Positions 10,801 through 24,600 of a stretch of 64,000 nucleotides of DNA are shown here, piece after piece; positions within the stretch are counted from its first letter, which is position 1; every line of letters begins with the position of its first letter. A program made the position numbers and the translations under genes. The stretch comes from Ectocarpus siliculosus (taxonomy: Eukaryota > Sar > Phaeophyceae > Ectocarpales > Ectocarpaceae). A model generated the notes under the pieces. The model worked only from the letters and a program-made list of their open reading frames with translations, was not told where the DNA came from and did no database searches. Location: NCBI GenBank assembly GCA_000310025.1, contig FN649744.1:766731-830730 (forward strand), read 5' to 3'.

Positions 10801-13800
10801 GGGAGTGTCGGTTGAAAGGATGACTCGATACGTACCGGTTCTTTCTATAATAGTGTAGGGGGCGCTATCCCACGGTGTGTTTACTTTGCGTGTGGTCGAC
10901 GTAGCGGACAGTGCAGATCTTGCAGCTTCGATTCTGTCGACCTCTGACCGGCCCGTTCCCGTCATTAACCATCAACCCTTTGCCTTACTGCTGCCTTACT
11001 GCTGCTGCTCGAAACCTCCTCGAAACAACAACGCCCCGGGAACAGGTACATGTGCGTGACGCTTTGGCAGGATTTCATCGGCTCGGCCTTCCTCTCCTCG
11101 TTTGCACCGGCCGCCGTTCTCCCCGCCGCCGGCGCTGCTGCCGCTGCGGCCACCTCCGGCGGCGACGGGGGCGGTATGTCTTCTTGGAAGCTCGACCTGC
11201 ACTCCGCAGCCGCCACGTCCAAGCCCTCGCCCTACCTCCCCGTGTGCATGGTTGCGGCGAAATCGTCGGTCACCCACGAAAGAGAACCTATCGCGGAGGC
11301 CGGTGGCGAGGGGGGGGGGGGAGCTATGCGCGTGACGGCGTGGTGCGACAGGGCAGGGAGACCGCTGGATGTCGGAGGGGAGGCGTCGGTGCTGGTTGGC
11401 GAGACAGAAGTAAGCGGAAGGCGGGGGGGGAAAGCGGTGTATCATTGCGAGTGTTTCTAAGGCTGCTTGTCAGCACCGCTTGTTGAGGCATTTGGTCGGC
11501 GTGGGATACGCGCGTTCCGCCGTTCGTTTCGATTTCGTGTGTTGCAGTTGCCGCGCCCCAAGATGAACGGTTATTGGATGGTGACCGTCCCTACGAGACA
11601 TGCGCCATGAGGTGGTGTTCAAGTTATTTTCTTCAGGCTTTTATTTGTCATGGTCTTTCGATATGGTCCGGGGCGGCTTGTCGCCGCTGCTACTGGATAG
11701 CAATACTGAAGGGGGGGTGAAAAAGGGGGAAGGGAGGGATCCAGCTACGCTACCTACCTTTACCTCCGAATCTCAGTTTTCACCAGTGTCATTTCCAACT
11801 CCTCAGCTCGACACGTGGTTTCAATGCTTTTGGGCCCGTACCGACGCTCCCCGCCTCCCTGCCTTGTGCCGTTTTTACGCTGACGGCGGCGGCTCGCGGT
11901 GCTCTGCGTTTGTTTGCCTCACCCAGGTGCTGCTACACGTGAGAGAGGCGCAAGAGATGCACCGCCGACGATTCGACCTCAGGGAGATCAAGCCGGGTAG
12001 ATTTCAACAGGCAAGAAAACCAACAACAGACCCCGGGACCGAGGGTTGAGGGGGGGGACCGACAGACGTATATGTAGCACAGCAACTAATGTAGAAACGA
12101 GCGGGCGAGAGGGATAGGAGCAGATCTTCCGTGGGTGCCCCAAAGATGCGGTCTGCATCACGGCCGTCTTGGTCCTGTGACCACCACACGCACGAAGCAC
12201 CCGAAGTTTTCGTGCACAGATACGGATCCCGTTTTCCTATTCTTTCCTTTGTGCCTGGCTTCTCTTACCCCCTCTCCCTCTCTCGCTTTGTGCAGGAGGA
12301 CCTGTGGGGAGAAGGGGAACACGACTCCCCCCGCTTTACGCTGCTAGTCGTGGACGTGTCCAGCGACGGCAGGGCGAGCACGGTGCCTTGCGCGGTCGTG
12401 CTGATTCCTCGCGGCAGGGACCGAGACTTTACCTTCTCGTCTCGCGAGGGTCTCCATCAGGTCCGCCATTCTGCGGATCCCCTGCCTAGCCAGTGTGTTG
12501 CTGCTGCACCGCCCCATTTTCTTCTTCCGTTGATGCTGTCGTCGCCTTTTTCCTTCCGTCTTAGACCCATCGGAACTCGATGCGATGCCTTAATGAGTGC
12601 CTTGATTTTTCGCGCTTGGTAAAGCGGAGTTTTTGTTGCGCGCGGGCTGCTGCAAATGGATGTTGCGCTGTTGAATCGACTCTCCTTCCGCCCTTCGTGG
12701 TCGGAGTCCGTGTAGAGGACAGACACGACACTTGCCGAGTTTATCGTGATTGTGTGCCATGGATGGTGCCGATCACCCCTCAAGCAATCCGCACAACCTC
12801 CCCGGAAGGTATGTGGGTGATTTTGGTTCTTCTTCCACCGGGGGTACCCAACAATGATGCAACCGCACTATTCTCTGCCGTATACCCATGACCACGTTCC
12901 GTCCAGGTGGCCGAAAGCGCGAACGCTCGTCGTCTTATCGCCGTCCGCCTCAACCGCGGGCACGACTTCTCCCACGGGGTGGAAGGGGTCAAGGCGGAGA
13001 TCTCCCCTTCCATCTCCGACTTTGCTCCCGAGGCTTCGGCGGCGGCCACCGGAGGGCCCGGCATCCCCATCATGGCCGTGAGTGTGGCTGTGGCTTTGTC
13101 GGGTCTCTTAGCTTGCGCGTCCTGATGTTTTCGGGTGACTTCGGGGGTGATGGGAGTTGTCTCTGCGCGTCTGGCTGCGCTGCGCGTCAAGTGTGTTTTG
13201 CCTTGATGGCACGTCAGTGTTCCGCGTAAGGAAACGATCGATTGTGGTGTGGTGTGGTGTGGTGTGGTGTCGGGATCACGTGGGTGTTTTATTTGGTTGA
13301 TTTGGTGTTCAGTTTGCTTCCACACCGCCGAGAGTATTTAAATAGTGTTGCTTCGTACCGGGTACCTTTTCGCTAAGCGGAACTCCTGTGGGTGTCTTGG
13401 CTATTGGGATCCGCCCGGCCGTCACCGTGACTCTCTTCGTTCCGACTCCACAGGTGGCCGACGGCTTGGGCGCGGAGGGCAGGGTTGTAGCGGAAGGGCG
13501 CCTGGAGTGCAGCGGCAACTACGTGGTGGAGGAGGAAGAGGAGGAGGACGAGGACGAGGATGAAGACGAGAGTCGGCCGGCTGGGGTCTACCGAAGGCTG
13601 ATTTTCCTCAAGAACGAGGGCGTGGTGCAGACGGAGGTAAGTGGCGGCGTTTCGAATGGATGGATGACGAAAGAGCTGCTAGACTTTGAGGCACGCCTAC
13701 GAGCGCTTGCTCGGCGGCTCGGGGGCGGGTAGGCTAAGGGTTATCCTGTAGGATGTTGTTTCGTCTTGCCACGTGTTTGGGGGCACTGCAAGCACGGGCC

Positions 13801-16800
13801 TTGTGTCTATGGTACCGTGACGGAATGGGAAGCAAGCCACCTAGCTTATAAGTGGGACGGAGCGTTTTTCTTAAACAATCACTATTTTCACCATCGCTGC
13901 TCTGGGAGGGGCAGAGCCATGGGCTCTTTGTCATCGCATGTCGACAGGCCATGTAAGTTGTATGCATAGCTATTAATAGATTAATAGTGGCGTTTGTTGC
14001 TGCTGCCGACGACTAGTAGCATCTTCAGGTCGTCTCAGCATTGCTCTCAATCCTGAGGAAACGACGTGAAAATTTAAAACAGCACCTGCACACACACCCT
14101 AAGGAGGATCGTTTTGCTGTTCCAACCAACGCGTTTCAGTAGTGCTGACCAATGGACTTCATCACATGTCTTTGTTGAGCTCCCCCCCTCTCCGGATGCC
14201 CACCGCTCCTCCTGGGGGCACGAAAAGGTACGAATGCTGGGGGAGGGAGAGGACGACGGGGCGCGGCCCCCGCCGGCTTTTTCTCGCAAGTCCTCCAAGA
14301 GCGGGGGCGGCAAGAAGGGGAAGGGGAAGGGGAAGGGCGCAAAAGGCGGGAAGAAAACGCCTCCGCCTGCGGCGGTGGCGGCTGCTGCTGGTGGTGGGGG
14401 TGGAGAGGGTGTGGTTGAGGGGGGAGGCAGGGTGGACTCTAGCCACCTTTGCTTCGAGTACCACAGGTAGGAGGGGGGGCATGGTCCCGCGAGGTAGTTG
14501 TTGGCAACGTCTTGCAAGAGGTTGTTTTCTACCTTGTCACGCGTAGCGGAGGCGTCCTTCTGTTTTCTCGACGCCCTGCCTTTCTCTGTGCATGATCTCG
14601 CTCCCCGTATTGCTGAAGGTGTAGCTTTCTCCGGGAAACCGTGCCGATTCCGCCGCACCCGACAGCCCACTGTTTTTGGGGAATCTGCATGTCTGATACG
14701 GCTACACAGCTTACTAGGATGCCCTCATGAAGCGGAAACTCCAACATCAGGAGAGCTGTTTCTCTACACACGCACCGTCGTATGTGTGACTGCTCAAGGA
14801 CGTACTGCACACGGAATATAGGCTTGGATGGTGTCAGGCATAGTTCCTGTCTTGTATTGGTTCGTGACAAACTTGCATTCCAAACATGTGCATGGGGTAC
14901 ATGACCTAGACACGTTTGCGTCTGTGGTTGCTCTCTCTTTTGAGCAGGTGCATGATCGCCGGCGCCGCTTTTGCTGACTTCCGCATCACCACCGGCACAA
15001 GCGGCGGCGGCGGCGGCGGCGGCGGCGGTGGGCAACAAAAAGATAACCGAGCCGGCGCCCGAGCGCCCACCGCTCTCGTGATTGGCCTAGGCGGGGGCGC
15101 TCTTCCTATGGCTCTTCGGCGAATGTACCCAACGGTGAAGGTGGCCACGGTAGAGCTGGACCCTGAGATGGCGGGGGTAGCCAAGGACCACTTCGGGTTG
15201 AGGGAATCACCGGATGGCCTCAAGGTGTGCTCGTGTGAAGGCGCATTCGGGTACCGTCCCGGGAGTTCCTGCTGTGATGTGGACGGTCTATGTTGCCACG
15301 GTTCGGGGTAAACCCTTGCGGAATATGTTGGTGCTGTGAAAAGGGGACTGAGTTGATTCCATGCGCTGAGAGAGAAGGCTGGTTGCGAGTGTTGTTTTTC
15401 GTTCTCAGGATCACCGAACCACCAAATGTTACGCCGGGCACTGTGTGCTGCCGTCGTATAGCCTTCACACGGTGACTCTAACGCTAAATCTAGGGTCCTC
15501 CGCCGCTTGGCTTTGTGACATACGTGGGGTGCAGTATCACCCCCCCAATGCATCCTTGTCGCTAACGCTACGGCCCCACCACCCTTGCCCAGGTCATCGT
15601 TGAGGACGGTGTAGCCTTCGTGAATGCTGCCGTTGTCTCTGCTACTGGCGAGGATGGGTTGCCCGCCAACGCCGCCCGGCTTGATTCAACGTCACAACCA
15701 TTCACAAAACCGACTTCAACGCCCGATCTCTCGGGCACCCCCGCGGGCTCAGCCCCTGCGGCGGCCGACCCACCAAAGCCGGCGGCAGCGTGCTGCGCCG
15801 ACGGTGGTCTTGCCACGGAGGCGGTGCTACCGCCTCGGCCCCCGGACGCTAACGATAGCGGCCATCAAACCGGATGGGGAGAAGCGTTCGGCCCGCCATA
15901 CTCGGCCATTTTTCTCGACGTCGACAGCAAGGACACCTCGGTGGGGATGAGTTGCCCCCCGGCGGCGTTCCTAGAGCCCGCCTTCCTGACCAACTTGAAA
16001 ACCCTCCTAGATGGTGGTGGTGGTGGTGGTGGTCAGGGGGGTACCGGGGGACCTGGGATTTTGGCGATCAACGTGGCCGCGCGGTCGAAAGAGCTCTTTG
16101 GCGGGGCGGTGGACGCTGTCTGTGCAGCGTTTGCAGGAGGAGAGGTGAGTGCCATCCGCCGTCGCTAGGTCGTAACGTTTGTGCTTGCGTTTCCTGCGTA
16201 CAACGGCGAACCAATTCGGAGAGAGGCGGAAGGTGCTGAGTCAAACGTTACGTGGGAAACCTTTTTTTTTGCGTGCTGGGTATGTTGGTACCCAGGGTTG
16301 ACTGAGCTGCATTGTTTTGACGCTGGAACAGGTCCACAAACTCCGTGCCGGTGCGGACGACGTGAACTCCGTGGTGCTGGCGTTACCCAGACCGAGGGGA
16401 CGCGCGCGATCGGGCCCCCTGTTGGCGGTGGCGGAGCAGGCGCTGACGTCTGCGACAGTTTCCAGGAAGTGAGACCGACTGACTTAGTAACGCTTGAACG
16501 AGTGGATCGGATTTGTGTGTGTGTGTGTAATGGCGTTTTTGACCATTGAAGGTAGAAGGGGGCGAGGGCAAGGTCGTGGAACGCGTCTGGAGGTAGTTTC
16601 TGCGCAATACTTTGGTCTTCCTTTTCTTGTTCTCTTTCCGTGTGGCGATCTGCTCTCTGCTTCGGATGTTTGTTTTTCTCGCGCGTTTGGTTGGTCCTTG
16701 ACCTTTTTGTTGCTACACGCACCACCATCGAACAGCCGCAGGACGCTTGGGCTAGCCACACAACCACGTGTGCAACGCGGCACCACGACCGGGTTGCTGT

Positions 16801-17205
16801 TTTTTGTTTCTTTCGCGACCAGCACGTCTTTCGCTTGCATCTGCCACGCCTTGTTTGTTGTTTGCTCCTGACAACATGCCATGCAAACTCATGGTGTTTT
16901 TGCCGAGTTTTCCAAACGCAGTGATCTAGTTTCTACAGTAGTGTGGGTCCCACGCACGACGAGCATTCCATGGTTTTAACCATGGCTTCCGCGGATCAAG
17001 GTGTCCAAAGGTGTCCGTTGCCTCAACTACCACACGCGCCGTCGTGTTCAACCCTGCCCTACCCCTGTCCCCGCTCAGAGCATTGGCGAGCATTCTGGAA
17101 ATGTGTGATCGTGCCGAGATGGTGCAAGCGGCGCAACCGCCCAAGACGAAGTCCAAGACAACCGCTGGCGGGAAGGGCGGGAAGAGCAAGCGCTCGGGCC
17201 GTTGA
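7861..17205 (+). CDS. METTL13: METTL13-type dual methyltransferase (eEF1A methyltransferase)
   Basis: METTL13 carries two seven-beta-strand methyltransferase domains; in animals it methylates eEF1A at Lys55 and at its N-terminus. Exons: 7861-7979, 8589-8715, 8984-9093, 10508-10645, 11046-11409, 11927-12010, 12296-12460, 12907-13077, 13454-13636, 14228-14466, 14948-15224, 15593-16144, 16332-16468, 17001-17205. All phases join and give 956 residues, against about 700 in the human protein. Domain 1 shows EYWDSFFQQR near the start, the SAM motif VIGCGNSNFSAELYDDG, then VVDKGTLDALM. The middle matches VVLIPRGRDRDF and VYRRLIFLKNEGVVQ. Domain 2 shows VIGLGGGALP, VATVELDP and FLDVDSKDTSVGMSCPP. The extra length is low-complexity: an acidic run in exon 9, Gly/Lys runs in exon 10, poly-Gly in exons 11-12 and a Lys/Ser-rich C-terminus. 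The exon 6 donor reads CAG|GCAAGA, a GC-AG intron, because only this donor keeps the frame. The 5' borders of exons 10 and 14 are least certain. Confidence 0.95.
8287..8445 (+). repeat. A-tailed short interspersed repeat, copy 1
   Basis: About 140 bp starting near GGGGAGATGTCCCTATAT, running through GCTGTCTGGGAAATCGTAG and ending in an A-rich tail. It lies in METTL13 intron 1. Similar copies are at 41808-41993 (same strand) and 50690-50832 (opposite strand). Confidence 0.8.
9308..9771. mobile_element. Large palindromic (foldback-type) element
   Basis: The left half (from GGGTTAGGTTAGGCGTTC near 9308) and the reverse complement of the right half (ending near 9771) match almost base for base over about 190 bp, and more loosely on to a centre near 9537. 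The whole 460-bp unit can fold into one hairpin. It has no coding capacity, and I see no clear target duplication. It lies in METTL13 intron 3 (9094-10507) and resembles a foldback or MITE-type element. Confidence 0.8.
10684..10712. repeat. (TGC)n microsatellite
   Basis: About nine TGC/CTG units in METTL13 intron 4. Confidence 0.85.
13238..13271. repeat. (GTGTG)n tandem repeat
   Basis: Several units of GTGGT/GTGTG in METTL13 intron 8. Confidence 0.8.
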
Positions 17206-19453
17206 GAGCTGCTTGTTGAGCAAGGCTCCCGGTGTCTGGCTACAAGTTTACGAAGGGGCGAGGATGATACAGGGAGACCCGCCACAGACTACTGGTTTGC
17301 TGTTTTCGTGGGGTTAGAAGAAGCGGCCAAGCTAATCGGTACGCCACAGGGGCAAGGGATAGATGGAAAAAGCGGTTCCCATGGGACATCAGCGACCCAC
17401 TTGCCAGCTCCTCAGGCCGAGGAGGCGCAGTTGGAGACGAGCCAGAGGGTGTTGTCCTCTGCGTCGAGAGCCGTGGAAAAAACTGGTCAAGGCAGAGTGG
17501 TACGTGTGTTGAAGGGGCGAGGGGACAGACAGCGAGACAATCGCGACGCACTTGTCTCTCTTGGATGTGTTTTCCGTGGAGGAACTAGACTAAAGAGGCT
17601 CCAACCTCTGTAGTGTAGCATGTTGACTAAGCGAATGCAGGCCGCCAGCAGTAGAAGTACGTGTGGTCCTTTTGTATGCATCGGTTCCCAGAACATTTGG
17701 TGGTTGTGTGATGTTGTTACAGGCCTTGTGCCAAAACTGCTACCCAGCACATGCTTGGTTGGCGAAGGTCGTGGATTCAAAATCCCGGCGTGACGCAGTG
17801 GTGTTTCGGAAGCGCTCGTTCCTGGGTGAAACAAGTTCGACATACATGACATGATTGGTGACGAGCGAAAGAAGATTGCAGATCCTTCCTCGTGATGCAA
17901 TCGAAGGCATGCAGCGCTTAGCAACTCTTCCGTGCGACTCACTCCCACTGCGGACCCGTATCCCTCAGCACAAAAGCACGGAGGGCCATACATGGTATGG
18001 GTTGATATCGCAAGCGACGGTATCAGAAGTGATCGCTTCAAAAAAACATTTACGATGGATTTCATATCCTCTGTGTTTGCCGAGAAGCTGGCCGATTGGC
18101 CCGATAAGCCGTTCCTAAATAGCAGTGCGTTGTAGTTTGAAAAATGCATGAGTTTCGTATGCCTACGTCGCCCAAGATGTCCATTGTTTGGGTGCATAAT
18201 CCCTGTTCGAGTCACAACAGATAACTACCCTTGTTCTTGCTCCTTCTTGTCCTGCAGTAGCACCAACTGATGCATGGTGTTGTTCACACCGCCGCCGTGC
18301 GATGCACGTACCTCCGCTCTATACTCAAGTGTACCCCAATCAAGTCGCAACATGTCGCAGGCTACTGCTGTAAGCTCGTTCTTCGTCTACTGCGGCGCCT
18401 ACCACCGGGGTCACCGCGAACGATATTGACGTCATGACGTCATGCCAGGCGGAAGAGCTTTCTCCCAAGAACACCGATACATATCTTTAGTCTAAAACGT
18501 CTCGGTTGATCCACATCTAGAAAAAGCAACCACTGACTGATGCGCGCGCCAGCTCTCGAGAGACCTACGACAAAACACGGTTCTATGGAGGCGTTTGACT
18601 TTGGGGTATTACTCTCGCCGCTCATCGTCGAGATACACCCCCGTCCCGCCGTTCATGGACTCATGGTTGTCTTCGCGGTCCGTGGCCCCCTTTTCTCTGC
18701 AACACTTTGTCTCCAGGATGTGGTTAGAGCTCCTTCAAGATGTTGCCGTCGTTGCTGTTGTTGTTGCCGCTGCTGCTGTTGTCGCTAGTGTCTTCTCCGC
18801 AGGTCGGGTGTCCGCTTCTTTTCTTTCTCTATCGAAGGACTTCAAGCTTTCCACCACCTACGCCAGAAGAAAAACAACAACGCCGAATGCGACACTCTTG
18901 TCAAAGCTAAAAACAGACGATGATGCGAGTGCGACAGATACACAAGATCTCTGGTTGAGCTCATGAAGACACGGCAAGGAAGCACAGGTCAAGGCTACGG
19001 CAAACGCAATCTCTCCTCGAAAAACAATCAACACGAGAAAGAGGAAAAGGTATCGCTACTACAACCTACGGTGAGGTTGGAGGTAGAGGACACACCCGGA
19101 GAACCATGGACATTATCATATACAATTTTACTAATCCATGGACACATGATTTTGATTTCGGATGCTCGCTGCCGGCGGTACCAGGCCGCGGCAACGTCCT
19201 TCTCGCTGGGAATGGTGAGGACCGCAATAATGCTGTTGTCTGTGGAGCGACAGGCCTGGGGTACGGCCTCGTATTGTATGCATACCGTGCTGAGGGTTCT
19301 GAGGGTAGACTGACGTAGGGTAAGTACCCTGCAGACGCCCCGATTCGGCACCACAGCGACGACGATGACGACGACCTGGAGAGGTGTGATTGGTGCAGTA
19401 ACAACAACAGAACGGTCATGGTTCGAACGGTAAGACTCAAAGCTTTCGCTCAC
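17206..19453. other. Convergent 3' intergenic region
   Basis: This lies between the stop of METTL13 (plus) and the last resolved exon of the TPR gene (minus). It should contain both 3' ends. A plus-strand frame around 18650-18960 includes a hydrophobic Val/Ala stretch (VAVVAVVVAAAAVVASV), but part of that comes from GTTGCTGTTGTTGTTGCCGC simple sequence, and no family is recognised. The recurring 10-mer TACTGCTGTA occurs at 18363. Confidence 0.5.
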
Positions 19454-21597
19454 CCTCGGAGGCCACTTGAGCTGGTCTTTGAGATATGAGTCCTTGAGAT
19501 ACATCTGCTGATCCACGATGTTGATGCCTCTCCAAGCTCCCTCCGCCGCCTTCATGTCCCCTCGGCCAAATTCGATTGCTGTCATCGCCGCTTGAACCTG
19601 AGACGGTTAGGCATTCGTTTTTCATAAACAAAATGCCACGTAAAATCTACACTGGACCGTACATGTACCTAGTAGTGTTCAACCCCAAACTCCATTTTTT
19701 AACGCAGACTGGCCGTGTATCAGAGCTTGTATCGCTCCGCAATTTAATACTCGAAGGCCTGCCTTTTTACGAGGTTGGGCGGCTTCGTTGTTCTTGTCTT
19801 GGTTGTTCCGACAAACTGGCATTCATGCCGCATACCATTCTGTTCTGAAATATACAAGTAGGACCATTCGGATACTATGCAATGTGATTGTCCCAACGTA
19901 TATATTTTTGGGTGGCAGCCGGCATCAAAAGAAATTGCACTCGTGGGGAATTGAGTTCGGCGGCTGGCCTGGTAGGAAGCAACAACAGTTCCTGCTCTAC
20001 ACCATCTGCTTCAACCCGCATCTCTCTGTCTCACACCATTCGAGAGTGAGCCATCATATGGGCATTCCGTGCCGCTCGCTCTACGTATTCATGAACATAC
20101 CTCGCCCACTCCCTCGAACTTGGCCTGAACCCGTTTGAGGAAGGCTAGGCTGTCGAAGTCCCTCCCCTCCTGGAACAGCACAAGCGAGTACCTTATCCAC
20201 CACGGCTGCACGTTCCCCGGCTGCACGTTAATTGCCCCTGGTCTCAACCAAGCGTCGAAAACCACGGAACGAACAGAGACGGGGGGGGGGGGCACCGCGG
20301 AATGCGTAGGGGTGGGCGAGACGCGGGGGACGGGAGGGCGTCACAGCAGTGTGTTCTCGGTTTCCTGCAAGTCGTGCGTTAGGCGGCCTCGTCCTCACGT
20401 TCTGTCCCACTCCGAGGCTAGCGGAGCAAGCGCGTGGGGAACGGGGGATCCGGCTTCCTTCATCTCGTTGGGCTTTCGCGGAAAAACTATATTCACACCG
20501 TGACCAAACAAGAATACCTACGGGTAAGGGAGATACATGGACTCAAGATCCGGGTGAAATTCAACGGAGATCTTCTGTGTGCGCATGTTCTAACCCTGCG
20601 GTGAAACTGTTCGAGGTTCCCCCTGCCCACCCCGTGCGGACCGACACCAGCCAACACCGTCGGCACCCACAAAAGAAATCATGCGTGGGCAGCATGCGTG
20701 GGCAGCATGCGTGGGCAGCTATGTATCCTGTGTTTCCGCTCGTTTCCGCTGCCCCCCTCGCCGCCCCTCTTCTCCCGCCCCCGCCCCGGTGTCAAACTCG
20801 TACTTCTTCTTACGCTGCTCGCCCTTTCATACATTGCTTGGGCACAGGCCACACGTACAAAATCGGTCGCCACAACAAAGGACGGAGGTGCAGCAACACC
20901 GCCACATGTACGAAAACACCTCCTCCTGCGAAACAACATCAACAACAAACCAAGATCCCTCCTCTTCTCGCTCACCCTCGTAATCGGCCAGGGCTTTCGC
21001 CCAGTCTCCCCTTCGCTCGAAAGCCTGCGCGCGGTTCGCCTGCAATTGTCGGAGGCGGGGCGAGGGGGCGACATTTGACAAGGAATATGGTCTGCTCGCC
21101 AACTCCGGCACTGATGCTATAATAGTGGTGATGTTGCTGGTGACGTTAAGCGATGGTGGTAATGGTGGCTTTCACTGCAGTGCGCATTTACTTTCTCCCT
21201 CCTCGTGCACATGTTGATTGACATATGGGGAGAGCAAACAGGCAAGCAAGGGAGCACGAGTGTAGCAGTCAACAAAGCCTTCGTGCTTGGACAGCACGTG
21301 TTTCGAGTATTTCGGGAGACAAATTAACCTCGACAAAACTGATCGACCTCTGAAATGAGAAATAGAGGTGCTGACTGAGGGATGGACGCGTGGGCGAATC
21401 GTAGAGCAGCTGGGAGAGTCACGTCGCCATTCGCAAGCTAGCCTTCATTGTGACACTGGGCAAAACCAAGCCCTGAGAGAGACAGAGAGAGAGAGAGAGA
21501 GAGACAGAGAGAGACAGAGAGATAGACAGAGAGAGACNNNNNNNNNNNNNNNNNNNNNNNNNNNNNNNNNNNNNNNNNNNNNNNNNNNNNNNNNNNN

Positions 21598-21663
<66 letters not shown>

Positions 21664-24600
21664 TCGACGACTACAGCTCGTAAGCTGATAGCCTCTCGTA
21701 TCTATCGGCGATCGGTCCTTCTCGTGCCGTCATCAAACTGTTGCTGTTCTTTATGCTGTTCTCACTGTTGCTGCTTGCCAGCCTAAACCCGCCTGGGATC
21801 ATCTTAGATTGTAAAAGACACCACCCTCCCTGAACCGATTTCCAAAGTTGGGCTCATCTGCAGCAGAAACAGATCGAAGGTGCCGAAAATTGTGGGGTTG
21901 GAACTGTCTCGTCGAGAGCTTCTCGAAAATGCATCACTTGACTGCTGTGGCATAATTTGTCCTCGCGGGAGGCATAGAGCATAAAGAGACGGTTGAGGGG
22001 GTGTTGCATCCTACGCAACCTATGATAGATCATTCAATCACGAAAACGAGTGGCATCCATCTACTATTTAGTAATAGTCGTATCTTCAGTACTCAACACA
22101 AACCAACCACGGACTCAAGTACCACACCGGGAGGTACAGCAGTATCTCACCAGGGTGTAAAGATCCTTGGAGGTGTTGAGCTTGGCGGCCTGGTTAAGGT
22201 CCGACATCGCCCGATCGTCGTCTCCCAACGCCATCAGCGTAGTCCCCCTGAAGGTAAGCAAACAAACCCAACCGCCACGACGGATCGCGATCGCGAGAAG
22301 CACAAATAGGATTATCTGGCAACTCGGCGGAAGTGAGCCACAACCAGCAATCGTACGTGACGTCACTACTGCGGTGTGTGACGGTTGTGTTTCATCTTCT
22401 CATCCTCAGGCGAACTACGAAACAATTAGTTTCTCCCTCATCACGCACACACCCCCAATGCCACCCAAGTGAGTAGCAGGCTGCCGGGGTATCTCGAACG
22501 CTTGCTCCGTGTGGTACTCAGTGTGCACTACGGGATGAATGCCGACGACACGCGAACGACAATAACGCCGGAGCGTTCAACTCCTCGTACTCCAAGTGTA
22601 GTGCCCGCAATAAGGCCACATCCATTGAACGACGACCCCATGCTGCCTTGCGTCAATTTACGAGGGCCGCCCCTCAAAAATGTTGGAAACACAGTTGCTA
22701 CGAACATTGGCAAACAGGGCGAGTGCATGTGTGCGCGACTCTGTGGGGCTCTTTTGTCTCTCTAGTCACTGTGTACGGAGCGACAACAGCTGCTCGGAAG
22801 TAATTCTTACAAGCATCGGTGTGATACAGGCCGAACCGGAACGCAAAACACGGACCGCAAGGATACCTCCTGTTGGAATGCCGAAAGATGAGCACCACAG
22901 GGCAAAACGTTGTTGTTGTTGTTGTTGTTGTTGTTGCTGTTGAAATTGTTGTCGGAGTTATAGTTGTTGTAGTTGCTGCCGCCGCCTTCGCAAAAAAGAG
23001 TGTGGTCGTGGTTCTCCTTATACCCAGCTCGAATCCCCGTACTACCTGACACACCCGGACAGCAGTCTGGTCCCAACACTGCCGACCTAAAAAGATAACA
23101 CGCTGGACTTCCAAAAAAACGAAAAACGTCAACCAGCCCACGGTTACCTGTTGAGGTAGATTATCCACTTGTCTGGCATATAGATTCCCTCCGCCAGTTG
23201 CAAAGCCCTGTCGTAGTCCGACACGGCCGCTTTCAAATCTCCCTCCGCGATAAGCACGTTTGCTCGGTTGCTCCACCCGTACACGTACCCAGGGGCATAC
23301 TTGACGACCTGGTCAAGCAAGGTGCCGAGTGGGTCGAGTGGGTGGGTTTGCAGGGGGCACGCAAATAGGATCGATTCACGCACGCGGAAGGGGGGGCCAC
23401 GAACAAGCGCACCGTGTGATTAAAGCCGTTTCGACTCGCTAGGACAAGGCTTGGGCTCTCGCTGATAGATTAACCATCATACTTGATCATCTCAAGAAGA
23501 TGGCCGCCGCGCAGGGGGAATTTTAATTTTCCACACGGAGATCGTTGCTACTATTATAGCGAATCGCGTAGATGCGGTGCGCTGGCGCGACGTCGAGTTT
23601 CTTTCGCCTCCGCTAGGTCTAACGGACGATACGATGCACCCAGTACCCGGCAAGGGCAATTCAGTTCTGATTCTTCATTCAGTGACTCGCGTCGCCTGTT
23701 CGTGCTCCCTGCGCTTTGGACCTCGTGATCATGAGCTTGAGCTATGAAAGGAACTCGTACAATTCATTGTACTTGTACCTAAGAATGGCTCGAAATTCGG
23801 GTTGAAATCTAGCTAACATATTTCGGGCATGGAGTCAGGCTTCAGCTGATGGCTATTCAGCCTTGAAAGAAACCAGCAGCTGTGAATTTACGTTTTGTCA
23901 AGCCCTGAGAGCTACCAAACCAGCATGCTTACATCTAACCGAAACCTCCTTTGTAGCAGCGACCGCCCTGTCGTCCATTTTGGCAGACGGGAGTGTGGGG
24001 TGGGCCGTAGTGGGGTGGGACGGAGGGGCGTATGGAACGAGTTGGGTTCGCCTATCATCGTGGATGGGCAACTTGGTAAAATCAATTATGGGTGAGCTTA
24101 AGACATGATGAAATGTAGCATGGTTTCCGTTTGGTCGAGGGCTTGCCTGGTTGTAGAGTTTCTTCGCCTTGTCGAACTGCTGGACGCTACCCGCCGCTTG
24201 CGCCTGAGGTTTCAAGACGATTGGGCGGAAAAGCATCCCCCAGGTTTGTTGAGTTAGCGAGAAGCGCGTATCGGATACGCAATTCGCAAATCTGACAAGG
24301 TCGATAGCTGGTAGCGATCACGACAGACGTAAGTGCAAGTGAAGAGGTTTCGAGTAACGATCTGGTTATCAACACTCGGGGGAAACAAACATGAAGAGAG
24401 AGGGAAGTGGGGAAGGAGAGGCTAAACCCCGCCCCCCCCCCTCCCTCAAAACACTCTTTTACCAAGTGTAGCAACCGCTCCTCTTGCGTCACGAACCAAT
24501 CCGCGGTATGCACCGGTCGAGCACAACCCACCTTGCCAGACCACACCTAACCTAACACTCTTGCACGACACTCGCCGCCTTTCGGCACCACTCGGTACGG

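Noticed and set aside
17487-18215. 242-codon minus-strand open frame
   Set aside because: No family motif, overlaps METTL13 3' flank, composition not biased like the real exons, and a partial plus-strand frame competes. Probably chance.
20349-21122. 257-codon plus frame
   Set aside because: Antisense to two well-supported TPR exons (20101-20237 and 20976-21039); it is a shadow.
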